Positions 33,666 to 45,549 of a stretch of DNA of 46,145 bases are shown here, piece after piece. This DNA comes from Azolla pinnata (taxonomy: Eukaryota; Streptophyta; Polypodiopsida; Salviniales; Salviniaceae). Under the pieces are notes generated by a model that was not told the origin of the DNA, ran no database searches, and saw only the letters and a list, made by a program, of their open reading frames with translations. Position 1 is the first letter of the stretch. Each line of letters opens with the position of its first letter. The stretch is taken from assembly GCA_037176905.1 (NCBI GenBank), contig JBBBWG010028202.1:12830-58974 (forward strand). The letters are read 5' to 3'. Both the position numbers and the translations under genes were made by a program.

Positions 33666-34621
33666 CTCTCTTAGTCACATTGGCTCTGAGAGAGTTCAGG
33701 AAAGTTCCAAAATGTTCTAGAATCCGATAATATTCTCATGCAAGTACTTAAGCCTATAACTTACAATTTTTGTTTCTTGAATTGCAAAATATGTTAATTC
33801 GGAGAACGCCTTGGCAAAGAGCTTAAGCTAGCGGTAAGCTGTTTTAGGTGAGGAATGGTTTGTGGATTGGTCTTGCGGGCTGCAAATGACATTTCGGGAG
33901 GGTGACAGGAGCGATGCTGCAAGCAATGTTGAATAGGGACATTAACTAAATCATTTAACTCAATCGTGGCATTCGAAATGAATTCGATTTCCAACTCTGG
34001 GCCCTCGCATGGAACCGAGAAAAGTGAACAGGGGAAATAGTGTCGATTCGTCACCTATTAAAGCATCGAGCCTGGTTCATGCCGAGGGATGTTCTCAACT
34101 TATTATTAGGAAGTGTTATTTTTAGGTTGTTAGCATTGGAATGATGGATGGGACGCGGAACATTCCTCTGGGAATGTCTCCTGGGGCTTAAAAAGAAAAG
34201 GAACTTTTAATAAACGAATCGGACAAAAGCCCATCATCGAGGCCATTGGAGGTGTGGGTCTGTTGCCATCTGTATGCGAACCTCATCATGCATGAGCCAC
34301 GTCTGCTACACGTCCCCGGTTTTTACTCGCATGTTGTCCCCACCGCTTCGAGAACGGGAGAGAATGCTCCCCTCGTCCTTGACGCTGATCCGATTGCAGA
34401 TCGATCCTGATCTTGGGATCGACCTGGTGCAGAATGCTTCGACATTCTCGATGCTCACCTGATCGCAATATGAATCGGAGCTCGAGGCGACTTCGATGCA
34501 AAACCGGGCGCAGATTCGAGGTGCTGATCCAATCTTACGCTTTGAATGCATTTTATGTTCACGATTTCGACCTCATCTGGGGTGCCCCGGGTAGAATGGG
34601 CACTGTCGAAGCGATTGTTAC

Positions 34622-35064
34622 GATGCATGCATACAATCCATCCATCCATCCATCCATCCACCCAGCATACATGCACATAGCACACATACATGCATGCATG
34701 CAAGCACACACACATGCATGCATGCATACAATCCATCCATCCAACCATCCATCCACCCAACATACATGCACATAGCACACATACATGCATGCATGCAAGC
34801 ACACACACATGCATGCATGCATGCATACAATCCATCCATCCATCCATCCATCCACCCAGCATACATGCATATAACACACATACATGCATGCATGCAAGCA
34901 CACACACATGCATGCATGCATGCATGCAAGCACACACACATGCATGCATGCATGCATGCACGCACACATGCACGCACACATGCACGCACCCACATACACA
35001 TGCATGCATGCATGCATGCAAGCGCACATGCATGCATGCATACAGTGCAGGTCCATGCATGCAT
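34622..35064. repeat. CATGCATG / CATCCATC / CACACA array upstream of GMPPA
   Basis: This is a ~440-bp higher-order array: (CATC)n, a CCACCCAGCATACATGCA link, ACACATACATGCATGCATGC and AGCACACACACATGCATGC blocks repeat about three times with a period near 110 bp, then decay. It resembles the 5220-5445 array in word content. Cys/His/Met-rich frames across it are artefacts. Confidence 0.9.
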
Positions 35065-35222
35065 TCATACACGGATCAGAAGAAACAGACCAGTGCCCAC
35101 GATCTGTGCAGGTGTCTCGAGGTCACCAAGAAGTGCCATGGCGATCTAGATCCAATTTCTCGAGCTCGGCCAGGGCCCACAGTTTCTTAAATGCCCAAAA
35201 AGCTTCAACTCTCCCCGCGACC

Positions 35223-35386
35223 ATGGATATGGAGTCCCTCACCCATGGGCTCTTCTTGACATCATCACCATCGTCTTCTTCTTCTTCTTCTTCTTCCTCC
35301 TCCTCCTGCTTCGCTGCTTCTCAGCCTCAAGAGAAATTCATCCCTCGGTTCCATCATCTCCCTCTTTCCCTCTCCACTCCCTCGAG
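35223..35386 (+). other. Probable GMPPA leader exon carrying a Ser-rich ORF
   Basis: An ATG at 35223 opens MDMESLTHGLFLTSS followed by a poly-Ser run (TCT/TCC repeat) up to a donor CTCGAG|GTATAC after 35386. It is best explained as 5' UTR of the downstream gene with an upstream ORF. The peptide resembles a plastid transit sequence, but a phase-compatible coding link to the GMPPA frame would require an unusual N-terminal extension. Confidence 0.35.
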
Positions 35387-35814
35387 GTATACAACGGTTT
35401 CCGAAATCCCTCTGATTTCTTTTTTGTGGCTCTCATGTGTACTGGTAAGCTAGGATGCTCAATTGTGGCTCTCTTGTGGGTGTCTTTTGGATTCACTGCA
35501 CATTGTTTGGAAGTGTAGCTTATGTATGCACGAATGTCTCTTATGTGTTTGTTTATGTAGCGCCTTATGAATGTCTGCCTGTCCGTATGTAGATATATAT
35601 AATGTGTGTATATGAACATATATGTGTGCTTATGCTTAAATGTGCGTTCGTGTTCGTGTATAATGGCACACATGTGTATGTATGCATGTATGTATGAATG
35701 AATGAATCTATATGCGTGCATTTCGCTGTATTTGGCCATGAATTATACTGGTGAATAAGATTGGACTCATGTCTCTTTTCGTGTTGGATTTGTTCTAATG
35801 CGGTGAAGCGATCA

Positions 35815-38800
35815 ATGGGCTCTACTGTGGAGACCAATGTGGCGGTTATTATGGTTGGAGGTCCAACTAAAGGTTTTCATACTTCACTCTCTCTATGATA
35901 TGCTCTGTTCAAGAATACTTGGTTCTTGTTGCTCTAGGCATTGTTTGCAATATATACGCATCTGTTGCACAATTCAATCTGTAATGGAGAGGAACTCGGT
36001 TTCTTTTAGGGACGAGATTTCGCCCACTTTCATTTAATGTAGCGAAACCCCTTTTCCCACTGGCTGGCCAACCCATGGTGCACCATCCGATCATTGCATG
36101 TAAAAGGGTATGCCATTCAGTCATCCCTTCCCTGCCATATTTCCTTTGTAGCTACAGCGAATTCTTTGTGTATGTGGATAATCAGTTCCATCTTCTGTTT
36201 TGGATGCACCCAGATCCCGAATCTTGTACAGATATACCTCATTGGATTCTATGAAGAAAAAGAGTTCACCATGTATACCTCTGCCATATCCAATGAGCTC
36301 AAGATTCCAGTAAGGTAATCTCAGGAAGTTAGTATCTAATTTTGTTTTCTAAGTTAGAAAGCTATGTCCATCATTTGAGAAGACAAAAAGAATACACGAA
36401 TGAAAATTCAACTGATTGAATATAATCCTGTGAAAGTATTTATAGTAAGCATGTAGGGATCTTGACAAACAATGAATGTCTATGATATAAAGCAGAGTAT
36501 ATGGGACATAAATCGGACGATAGTGTTTTCATGTTGTTGGAAGCAAAATCTAAGGCTTGTGAACAATATTTTGGTTCTTGTAATGATTTGGATCTTGGTT
36601 TTCTTGTAGATATCTACGGGAGGAGAAGCCACACGGTTCAGCAGGTGGGTTGTATGCTTTCAAGGATTTGCTCACTGAGGAAAATCCGGTAAGATAAGAC
36701 ATCAATACTAGGTCATTGGATGAACTCATGGTAATGTATAAAATATAGCTTTGTCTAGGACACAGCTAAAATGCTAAAAAACGCTCTGACGAAATTCGGC
36801 AATTTTTAGCATCCCTAAATAATAATTGCAGAGTTGAAGGTATTTTGATATTAGCTAGCTGCCAGCACATAAGCACATTAGTAAACAATTTTTTCTTATT
36901 TCTAACTGGCTTATGTAAACCTATTTTATTGTTTGCATTCCCATGCTTCCACCCTATTACATTCTTCAAGTAGGGGTGATTAATATAAGAAGTTTATGCA
37001 ATCATATAAAAGCTTTCGGATGAGTTTAGCTCATGTGCTCATTTTTTACTTTGGCTGGTCGTAGGATAACATTTTTGTGATGAACTGTGATGTATGCTGC
37101 AGTTTCCCTCTGGCTGAAATGTTGGGTAACCCATTTAAGTCTCTTTTTATTTCTTTCTTGATCTGTTCACATATAAACTGTTTAAGAGAAACATCTTTTT
37201 ATATATGCAGTTGCACATAGAAAATACAGGGGGGTTGGCACATTATTGATCAAGAAGGTCAGAAATACTTGATCAATAATCATAAAGTTTACTCAATATT
37301 GTGCATTGAAAAGTTAGCCTAATCACTTTATTTTGCACTATCCTAATTAATGAACAGGTATCAGCCGAGTTGGCAAGCGAGTTCGGAGAACTTGTTGCTG
37401 ATGCTAAAACCGGAGAGCTACTGCACTATGCTGAGAAGCCAGAGACATTTGTAAGTACTTCTTTACCACTGTTACCTCCCATGAGAGGAATTACTTCGAG
37501 AAATAATTAAAACCACACATATAGTATTAACACCATACCCCTAATCTTGAGAGTTCATAGAAATAGCTGTCTTATTGGCAGCAGAGTATGTAGAAGGAAG
37601 TTCATTGCAAGAATTACTGCTGGGTAAAAGGATTTTATTAACTTTTGGGAGCTCAAAGGTGTATTCTGGTATGTACACATCATGTAGGATGGCCGTCTTT
37701 TAGTGCATTTTCCTGGTATTGTCATGCTCCAAATGATGGAGTGAGGCGGTTTGATCTGTTGAGCTACTTTGCCATTGATATTCTTTTTGTGTGGAAGATA
37801 TCAGTATATGTAGAAATGAAAGCATTATTCTCTCTTTTTAGGTTAGTGAATGGATCAATTGTGGTGTTTACATCTTCACTCCTCAGATCTTTTTGGCAAT
37901 CCAAGATGTGGCAACACGACAAAAAGACGATGGTATAAGAGACTTGCTCTAAGAATACATAGAAACAAGGCAAAGAAGTACATCGTGTCAAGTATTTAAG
38001 GATAAATGAACTTCAAATTGATCTCTATATTTGATTGAGTTTTTTTCAGTGAAAATCAAACGAATTTCAAGCTTTGAAGCACTTGAGTTAACAACAAAGT
38101 GAGTAATTATTTCCCATTCAAACGGATGGTAGATGAATTCTATTTGGTTCTTATCATCCTCTCATTGTGATCTTCTTGTTTGTTGGCATAGCTAATTTAA
38201 GTACATGTCCTTGTGGGTAGTTATGTGTAGAAAATGGCTCGAGGCTTGACGATATTTGTATATATCTAACATATTGTAGGTCGATACAACCTGGCTTTGT
38301 GAGACTAGATCAAGATATTCTTTCACCTCTGGCGGGAAAGAAGATGTTGTACACCTTTGAGACAACAGACTTTTGGGAGCAGATCAAGACACCTGGGTAC
38401 GCATGCACTTTCTCTTTTGCACTTTGCCATTACTGGCACAAATTGTTTTTCCTTCGATCCCAAAAAACTGGGTCTTTTCCGAAGATATCCTTTAATTTGC
38501 TGACTGTGCTACTTGATGCTCCTTTCAAGGATTTCCTTGAAGAGTTCGGCATTGTATCTTGCACAATACTGGAAAACGGCACCAGATCTTCTAGCAAAAG
38601 AAAGTGATGATAGCAGGGCGCCGACATTCATTGGAAATGTTTTTGTTCACCCATCGGCGAAAATTCATCCTACTGCAAAGGTTTCCCATTCTCAGATCTT
38701 TTGTTTGATTTACGAAGAGCACTGTACAGATGTGTCCTAGTTTCAACAGTTGTTTGTTCTCCATCTCTTGTCACACTACACGTGGGTGTCTAGCTAATGT

Positions 38801-40238
38801 AGTACAAAAAACTAGATTTTAAACAGGGGAGCATGGGTTAGTGAGAATTTGGGTAAGCCTGAAATGACGTTTAGTGGATGGTTTGCGTAAAGTAATGCCC
38901 AAACCCACATGCAAGCCCTAGAAAAAGCTTGGCTTACCTACTACTAGGATTACAACTTGGTCAAATCTATATACTTACTGTTGTAGTATACATGCAGTCC
39001 AGTTTAGGGTTTAAAGAGTATACATTTGTGTGTCTTTTTGGGCCCTAGTTTGTTTACACTTTACGAGTTCATGAAATGGTCAAGTGTTAATGTCTTTGAC
39101 AATAGAATTGAAAATATTCACTTCTAGCCTTCTTTCCAATATGAATGAACGTGCACTCCCCCGTCATTAGATTAGGAAGAACAATGGAAAACTTGCTTCA
39201 TGACTAGTTATGGTTATGCTTGTAACAGCTTGGCCCAAATGTATCTGTCTCAGCAAATGCTCGTGCTGGACCAGGAGTGAGGCTAATTGGATGTATTATT
39301 CTCGACGATGTGGAGATCAAGGTTCGGCAGATTCTCCAAACGGCTCGTTATCTTTAGGAAATTCTGGCAAAGTTTCTCTCAAGAGGTGAATTGTTAACAA
39401 TCACAGGAATAATGCATCTCTGACCCATTGTTTTTCTTGTTTTTTCACGTGTGTTCTAGGAGAACGCAGTAGTCATCCATTCGATAATTGGCTGGAAGTC
39501 GTCCATCGGAAAGTGGGCAAGGGTTCAGGTCTGAATTCATTCGAGGCTAAACACTACATATATTGATCGAAAGACTTGATATTATGCAAAAGCAAAAGTG
39601 GTTAGGAATCGTTCTTGTGGTATCTAGTGATGGATCGATGTTCTGGAAACTAACCAATTGTACGAAGAGTAAATGAAATCACAGAGGTTTTGAAAGCCAC
39701 TGGATATAGGCAGAAATTAGTATACGACTCGATCGTAGAACGGAATGTTAAAAGCGGAATAACAAATAGGGGCTTTTTTCCGGTGTTTTTTTACACGAAG
39801 CTTGATTTTTCTGGACCGTGTTTAACTCACTACATATGTGTTCCATGTAGTCATGCCGATTTGGACTGTTTTGACATTTGTGGCATTTGTGGTTGCAGGG
39901 AGATGGTAACTACACGGCTAAACTCGGGATTACGATACTCGGTAAAGTTCTCTGAATTCCACAATGTTCTCCTATTTCCCACTCCGTTTCTCTTGATCAT
40001 AGACCATATCCTACAAGAGGGCAGAGCTTGTCATGAGCAAACCATTCTGGGGAAAGTATTTATACATAGAATGGGAAAAGTCGATGAAGCAAGAACTCAT
40101 GAGAGAAGATGGTGGGGACTTCTTCTTCTTCATGCAGGTGAGGATGTCTCCGTGGACGACGAGGTCGTAGTGACAAACTGCGTCGTGCTCCCTCACAAGA
40201 CGCTGAATCTGAGCGTGCACGATGAAATCATTCTGTAG
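35815..40238 (+). CDS. KJC: GDP-mannose pyrophosphorylase-like protein (KONJAC / GMPPA type)
   Basis: Fifteen exons give 416 aa, against about 415 in Arabidopsis KJC1: 35815-35872, 36010-36107, 36214-36314, 36610-36688, 37065-37125, 37211-37257, 37358-37450, 37842-37932, 38050-38098, 38280-38396, 38530-38680, 39229-39321, 39460-39528, 39899-39941, 40138-40238. All borders are GT-AG and phases match. The N-terminal nucleotidyltransferase domain starts [19 protein letters not shown] and includes [14 protein letters not shown] and [15 protein letters not shown]. The C-terminal left-handed beta-helix shows [27 protein letters not shown] and [16 protein letters not shown], ending [11 protein letters not shown]. 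In Arabidopsis KJC proteins stimulate the cytosolic enzyme VTC1 that makes GDP-mannose for ascorbate and glucomannan; that role is inferred here. The usual N-x-PKPL is NVAKPL. The start ATG gives the family's normal N-terminus. Confidence 0.95.
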
Positions 40239-42361
40239 CTGCTTCGGTTGTAGCCGAAATCTCATGTATCTGTCCTCGCTCGAAACGAACGAGTGTGTAG
40301 AAAATATATCTATTTTAGCTGCTTCGAATAAAGAGATCATCATCGTTAACGTGGTCCTTTAGACTCGAAAAAATGTTAAGAGGCTTGATCCAATCCCACG
40401 CATAGACAGAAGATAATAATCGAGCGGAAAGGATCTGAAGAAGGGCCAAATTTTGCTTGATCATGCTCGTGCGAATGGTTAAGAGGCGTTCGTTCATTGG
40501 TGTTTGATATCATTATATAGACGGTTCCAGATCGTACCTTGGCTTGGAAAATGACTCTCGAGATTGAAGATAAGAGACTCTTTAATGTCATTGAAAGATA
40601 GATATACTTTTGTTGTGCCGATTACAATTCTGATGCTTGCCAACATCTCGAATCAGGCGGATAGGCATCTCAATGCATTTGTGCTCTAAGGCCTAAGCAA
40701 ATGGAACGGATTTTATGGACATATGAACTTGCGCCAAGCACCAGGATTGAAGCATCGAGAGCCACTTGTGTCCAAGGGGTAGACATATAATGAGAGTTTC
40801 GCTATTGAGCTTGGTAAAAAAGCTGGTATCGAAAGGCGATGTCTTGCGGTTGATGATCTTCCTGTAAGTCCCGATGATTTCGCCAACCTTATGATCATTT
40901 GATTTATCGCTCCGAGAAAGCGCCTCTCCACGACTGGGTTTGAACCGGAATTGGAAACTCTTCAAACTTGCCAGTAGATGCCCTGTAAGAAAGGCTCGAT
41001 AGGTGTCGAGAACATGGAATGTATTGCCAAAAAGTGTCAAATTGTGAGCCCAATTACGTTATGGTGTAGTAGTCCCTGAGCCAAAAAAACGAAAAGACAA
41101 AGCGTGGTTGTGACAATTACAGAAACTGGGCAATGACGATTCGCTCGATTCAGATGATATGGTGCGAACAATCATTCTTTGGTCTCATGAACTCGTATTG
41201 ATTGCAGAGGCGATTCGCTGCCTTTGTGCGAGCGATGGTTGCGATGAATCTACTGTATGCGGTTACAGATCCTGTTCCCAGACGCCGTTTTTAACTTGAT
41301 CAAACAGAGAGAGAGAGAGAGAGGATTAGAGAAGCTCTGTGTTTGAGATTCAGAGCCCCATTCGTCCGCACCAGAGCAGAAGGCCCGGCTTTTGGACGAG
41401 CCGTCCGTAACAGAGTGAGGGCCTGGTGCTTCTTTTTGGCCAAGTTCCGAGGAGTCAGCGATGTGCCGAAAGTTTGTTCAGACTTCGGCTTCTTGATCCG
41501 ATTACGTGGCTCCTCTGGCCTTTTTTTTTTTCTTTTTTTTTCTCTAACTAGGTGGTGTCAACATACGTGGAATTCGTCGCCAGTTCTGTGGTTGTTTTTA
41601 TTTTGTTCATGTTCCCCACGTACTACTGCTGCTTCTGCTGCTGCTGCTGCTGCTACTCCTTTGTATGCCAACCATACAAAAGATGCCGAGGGTCTCAAGT
41701 CTGGACACATACACGCATTACATACTGTCGAGAGGTGGGATCATCTCTGGCAAAAAAAAAAAAAAAACAAAAGAAAAAAAAACTCTCAAGCTCTGGTGTT
41801 TTGCCTGGGGTCAGACTCGGAGCGAGAAAGTTGTTCCTCTATTTGGGCCGTTAGTCGCGTGGTATCTGTATATGCCTCACACGATCGGAAGCCTCGGATT
41901 GGTGGGCAGATGCATGCACATGGTAGGTCCACACACAGTCACACACTCTCTCGGAATGTTTTTGATTCTGTTTAATTATCTTTTTCCTTTCAGACACTAT
42001 TATCATAGTAGTTTACCCTCCATAAAACATTCGATGGTTGTATTTGCCAATCGTCATCGTACTCTCATAGATGAGTGGACATACAAACATGGATTAGAGT
42101 GGCCTAAGCGAACGTTGATATATCTTCTCTTTCCCATTCAAACTTATCATCTCTTATTTGTTTTTCCATATTTCTTTTCTGCTGCACTTTGGATGATTGG
42201 GCACACATCTCACTGTCGTATCTTTTGTCTCATTGGCCAATTTTGGTCTGAGAAGATGTTAATATATCTTTCTTTCTTTCTTTTCATATACAAATACAAA
42301 TACAGTATATGGCAGAGGAATGCTCGAGGCAGGTCCCTCCGTGAGATCAATAGGACCCTAG
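40239..42361. other. Convergent intergenic region after GMPPA
   Basis: The first few hundred bases are probably GMPPA 3' UTR. A GA run lies near 41308-41323. Long plus-strand frames at 41343-41975 and 41665-42618 cross T and A homopolymers and a TGC repeat and have no recognisable domain. DNA at 42095-42290 is related to 5440-5522. I see no gene. Confidence 0.5.
42095..42290. repeat. Dispersed repeat, two local copies and one distant
   Basis: TGGCCTAAGCGAACGTTGAT at about 42102 matches CGGCCTAAGCAGACGTTAAC at about 5485. A second local copy ends at TGAGAAGATGTTAATATATC with (TTTC)n at 42250-42285. Ends are not defined. Confidence 0.55.
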
Positions 42362-42541
42362 CAGCTTACAGAAGCTGGGATCCACGGTCCCAGATTACAG
42401 AAACTGGGATCCACGGTCCCAGCTTACAGAACTGGGATCTATGTAGGACCCCAACAGCTTACAGAGCTGCGATCCACGACCTAGCCTGCAGAACTGGAAT
42501 CTATACAGGATCCCAACAGCTTGCAGAACTTTGGATCGTGG
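42362..42541. repeat. 28-35 bp minisatellite, about six units
   Basis: Units start CTTACAGAACTGGGATC and alternate between short CACGGTCCCAG ends and longer TATGTAGGACCCCAACAG-type ends. The first two units are nearly identical. Confidence 0.9.
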
Positions 42542-43344
42542 ACGCAGATTGCTATATTTGGCAAGAGACAAGGCATGGCATTGGCACGTCCGATGATAAG
42601 TCTTGTTTACAACCATGACCCGAGGGATGGAATGTCGAGACATAAGAATCGATATGTGGCATGGACGTGCTGGCCACCATGCATGCCATGTTCCCCATTC
42701 ATTCATTCATTCGTTCGTTCGTTATTCCCTTCCGCACGTAAATCCCATCACCACCAAACACAGGATTCTCTCCCTTTGTTCTCGTCTTCTTTGTTTTTTT
42801 TTCCCTTCTAAAAATCGACACAAAATTCTTGTTTTGTTTTTGGCAAGAGCTGGTACTAACCATCGAGGGGCAATACGACAAACTTAAAGGCACCTCCAAT
42901 AAAACAGTAACTAGAAGATTCGCTTAAGTAGAGAAATGGAGATTGGCACCAATGTTCAAAGGAGATTTGCCTCAGTTACAATGGGAACTATACAACCCCA
43001 AAATGGATTTTCCTAGCTAGACAATCGGAAAACAGCGTCACATCAAACTTGGTGTTCTAAATTGGATTAGGGCCAATCCACGCACTGGATAAGAGAATCG
43101 TTGCAGCTACTTATGTAAGGAACAGACAATATATGTTTATGAAACCTTATTTGTGTCACTGTTGTAAGTATTTTCATTATGAAAATTAAACGAACAAAAG
43201 AACCAAGCAGAAAGACTGCAAACAGAAAGATGTACAAGAAATAAAGACTGCAAAAAACGCAAAGAACAAATTGAGAATAGAAAAAAAAAAACATGCACGC
43301 GTCGGCGAAGGTGGCGGAATATGTATCCATGGTGGCACCTCCGG
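42542..43344. other. Intergenic DNA, no gene
   Basis: It includes a TTCATTCATTCGTTCG run near 42697-42722 and AT-rich DNA. No conserved frame is seen. Confidence 0.5.
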
Positions 43345-43393
43345 TTTAGGGTTTAGGGTTTAGGATTTAGGGTTTAGGGTTTAGGGTTTAGGG
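43345..43393. repeat. Interstitial TTTAGGG telomere repeat, seven units
   Basis: Six perfect TTTAGGG units and one TTTAGGA in a row, facing opposite to the CCCTAAA patch at 12334. Confidence 0.95.
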
Positions 43394-43680
43394 TTTGTGG
43401 AGCAGCTCACGATCGAGCTAGGTTCTTTGCGATCGAGCGTGAATGATTGATTTGGCCAGCTGAATTACACACACAACCAGCGTCGGAAAGAGATGGAATC
43501 AGAGAGAGAGAGATTGATTCTGGCCGAATCAGCTGCAAAAACAAGAGGAGTATGGCCTGTCTAGTAGGAAAAAAAAACCCGGGATAATTAATATTGAAAA
43601 TTTTCAGGAAGCAACGGAAACAATCAGCTGGTGGATCAAGAGTTGAGTGATCCTCTTGGGAAGAAGCATATCTAGGGCTA

Positions 43681-44282
43681 TTATATATATATATATATAT
43701 ATATATATCTATATAGATATATACTGAAGAGGAAGGGAGGAGTGTGGATATCTAGTACAAGCCGCGAGGGCAAGGTCGTCGTCGCCACCGCCACCGCCAC
43801 CGCCGTTGCCATCACCATCACCATCACCATCACACCATCGTCGTCGCTATCAACATCACCATCGTCGTCGCTATCACCATTGCCACCGCCATTGCCATCA
43901 CCATCGCCATCACCATCGTCGTCGCAATCACCATCACCGTGGTCGTCGCCGTCGCCGTCGCCGTCGCCGATGTCGGCAGCGTCGCTAATGTCGCCATCGA
44001 CATCGCCGTCGCCGATATCGGCAGCGTCGCTAATGTCGCCGTCGACATCGCCGTCGCCGTCGACATGGGATACAATGACGGCGACGGCAACGACGACGAC
44101 AACGGACGGCAACGACGACGACAACGGACGACGACGACGGACGACAACGACGGCAACGACGACGACGGATGGACGACGACGACGGATGGACGACGGCAAC
44201 GACGAGCGACAACGACGGACGACAACGACGGACGACAACAACGGCAACGACGACGACGGATGGACGACGGACGGACGACGGA
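43681..44282 (-). other. GT2 3' region: (TA)n and CCG/ATC/GAC triplet repeats
   Basis: A (TA)n run lies at about 43682-43708. Triplet repeats (CACCGC, CATCAC, GTCGCC, ACGACG) fill 43775-44280, directly after the minus-strand stop codon. They are open in several frames on both strands only because of their composition. They probably belong to the 3' UTR. Confidence 0.6.
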
Positions 44283-45343
44283 TCATTCGAATCGCGTGCA
44301 GCCGATGGGCGAGCCGGTCACGGGATGGGCGGCCACGACCTCGCCTTCCCCGCAGTCGAGCACGTCCTGATTGAGCCGCGAGCCCGCGGATCGGAGCCCG
44401 CGGAGCGACGAGGGCCGGTTGAAGAGGTCGAGGACGGGGAGCCGCGTCGGCGGCGGCATGCGCCCGTCGGGGAGCAGATCCCAGAAGCGCGCCCTCGACT
44501 TCCCGCCGCCGCTATCGTGATCGTGATCGTGATCGGCGAGGAGCGGGACCTCGAAGTCCTCCTTCTTGTGCTTGAGCGCGTTCCCCGACGCGTTGATGTG
44601 CGCCCCGGGCTCCATGTGGTTGGTCGAGAAGCTCGCCTGGCCGGGGAAGTTGGGGTAGAGCGCGACGTAGCCGCGCAGGTACATCATGTCGATGAGGAAC
44701 TTCTTCCACGACGCCTGCCAGCCGTTGGTGCGCGAGCGCGGGATCTGCACCGGGTTCGCCTTGGCGTCGTCGGTGAAGCGCGAGCCCATGTACTTGTAGA
44801 ACTCGCGCCAGTGCTTCGGGAAGAAGAGCGAGCCCCAGCTGCAGGGCAGCTGGTGCAGGTAGGGCGTGTTGCCCTTGAAGAAGTCGGTCGCGTTCCACCT
44901 GGGGCGCTCCTTGACGACCTCGATGAGCCGCGGCGTGTAGAGCGCGATCGCGCTGAGCTGGTCCGCGATCCCCGCCGCTGCGGGGTCGTAGCGATATGCA
45001 AGCAATGCATACTTCACCCACATGTAGTAGAAGGGCGAGACCTCGATGTCGTCCTCGAGCAGCAGCCCGTAGTCGTCGTCGGTGGCCGGGTACCAGCTCT
45101 CCGTCACCGCCCTCACGAGGCCGCCCGGGATCACGCGCCGCCGCACCGCCACCGGCCCGTGCCGCCACCCGAACGCCGCCGCCGCCGCCAGCGTCGCGTC
45201 GTCCGCGCCGCTGTCCATGTTGAACGTCAGCGGCACCTCGTCGCCCACGTAGTGCGCCGCCTCCAGCGAGCGCAGCAGCCGCCGCAGCGACCGCGGCCGG
45301 TTCTGCGTGATGATGTTCACCGAGATCCGCATCTTGCTCCACT
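44283..45343 (-). CDS. Plant GT2-like glycosyltransferase, last exon (5' end outside window)
   Basis: This GC-rich exon encodes about 352 residues that match the plant At5g12260/At5g60700 glycosyltransferase family. Visible blocks: MRISVNIITQNRPRSLRRLL, DEVPLTFNMDS, GGLVRAVTESWYP, the acidic DDDYGLLLEDDIEVSPFYY block likely to bind nucleotide-sugar and metal, YTPRLIEVVKERPRWNAT, LHQLPCSWGSLFFPKHWREF, TNGWQASWKKFLIDMMYLRG and SFSTNHMEPGAHI. The family members I recall are about 600-670 aa with an N-terminal membrane anchor, so roughly 250-300 residues are missing to the right. A minus-strand acceptor GGCAG at 45348-45344 fits the point where homology begins; the frame stays open to 45557 through repeats, probably intron. 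Donor and acceptor sugars are unknown. A His/Asp run (DHDHDHD) interrupts the C-terminal part. Confidence 0.9.
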
Positions 45344-45437
45344 CTGCCGGGCGGTGGCGTTTCGGATCGATCCATCCGTCCGGACGTTCCATCGCCGCCC
45401 ACCCGCCGAAGATCGATCGATCGATCGATTGCATCCC

Positions 45438-45549
45438 ACCACCCGCCGCCGCCGATCGATTCCGTAGCACCGCCCGCCGCCCGATTACATCGCACCACCC
45501 GCCGCCGCCGATCGATTCCGTAGCACCGCCCGCCGCCCGATAACAATCG
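45438..45549. repeat. 56-bp tandem duplication
   Basis: ACCACCCGCCGCCGCCGATC begins at 45438 and again at 45494; the copies are nearly identical through CACCGCCCGCCGCCCGAT. It lies in the probable intron upstream of the GT2 last exon. Confidence 0.9.

Larger units (their letters stand above)
32015..34621. other. Divergent intergenic region, NUMOD3 to GMPPA
   Basis: No full gene is recognised. The left part must hold the missing 5' exon(s) of the minus-strand NUMOD3 gene; one candidate leader ends at a CCCAG|GTTCG site near 32754 on the minus strand. The rest contains a 25-bp minisatellite (32981-33105), a duplicated segment at about 33120-33155 and 33230-33275, and a short candidate SINE near 33590-33665. 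Confidence 0.45.

Noticed and set aside
34455..35190. Cys/Met/His-rich ORFs on both strands
   Set aside because: These are products of the CATG/CATC array, open in several frames at once; not metallothioneins.
41343..42618. Overlapping 210- and 317-codon plus-strand ORFs
   Set aside because: They cross homopolymers and minisatellite DNA and show no recognised domain or splice structure.
43681..44374. ORFs with Asp-Gly-Asp or Ser-Pro runs
   Set aside because: Triplet microsatellite translated in several frames; no sign of a calcium-binding repeat domain.
44169..45467. 432-codon plus-strand ORF
   Set aside because: Antisense to the glycosyltransferase exon, which has clear family motifs.
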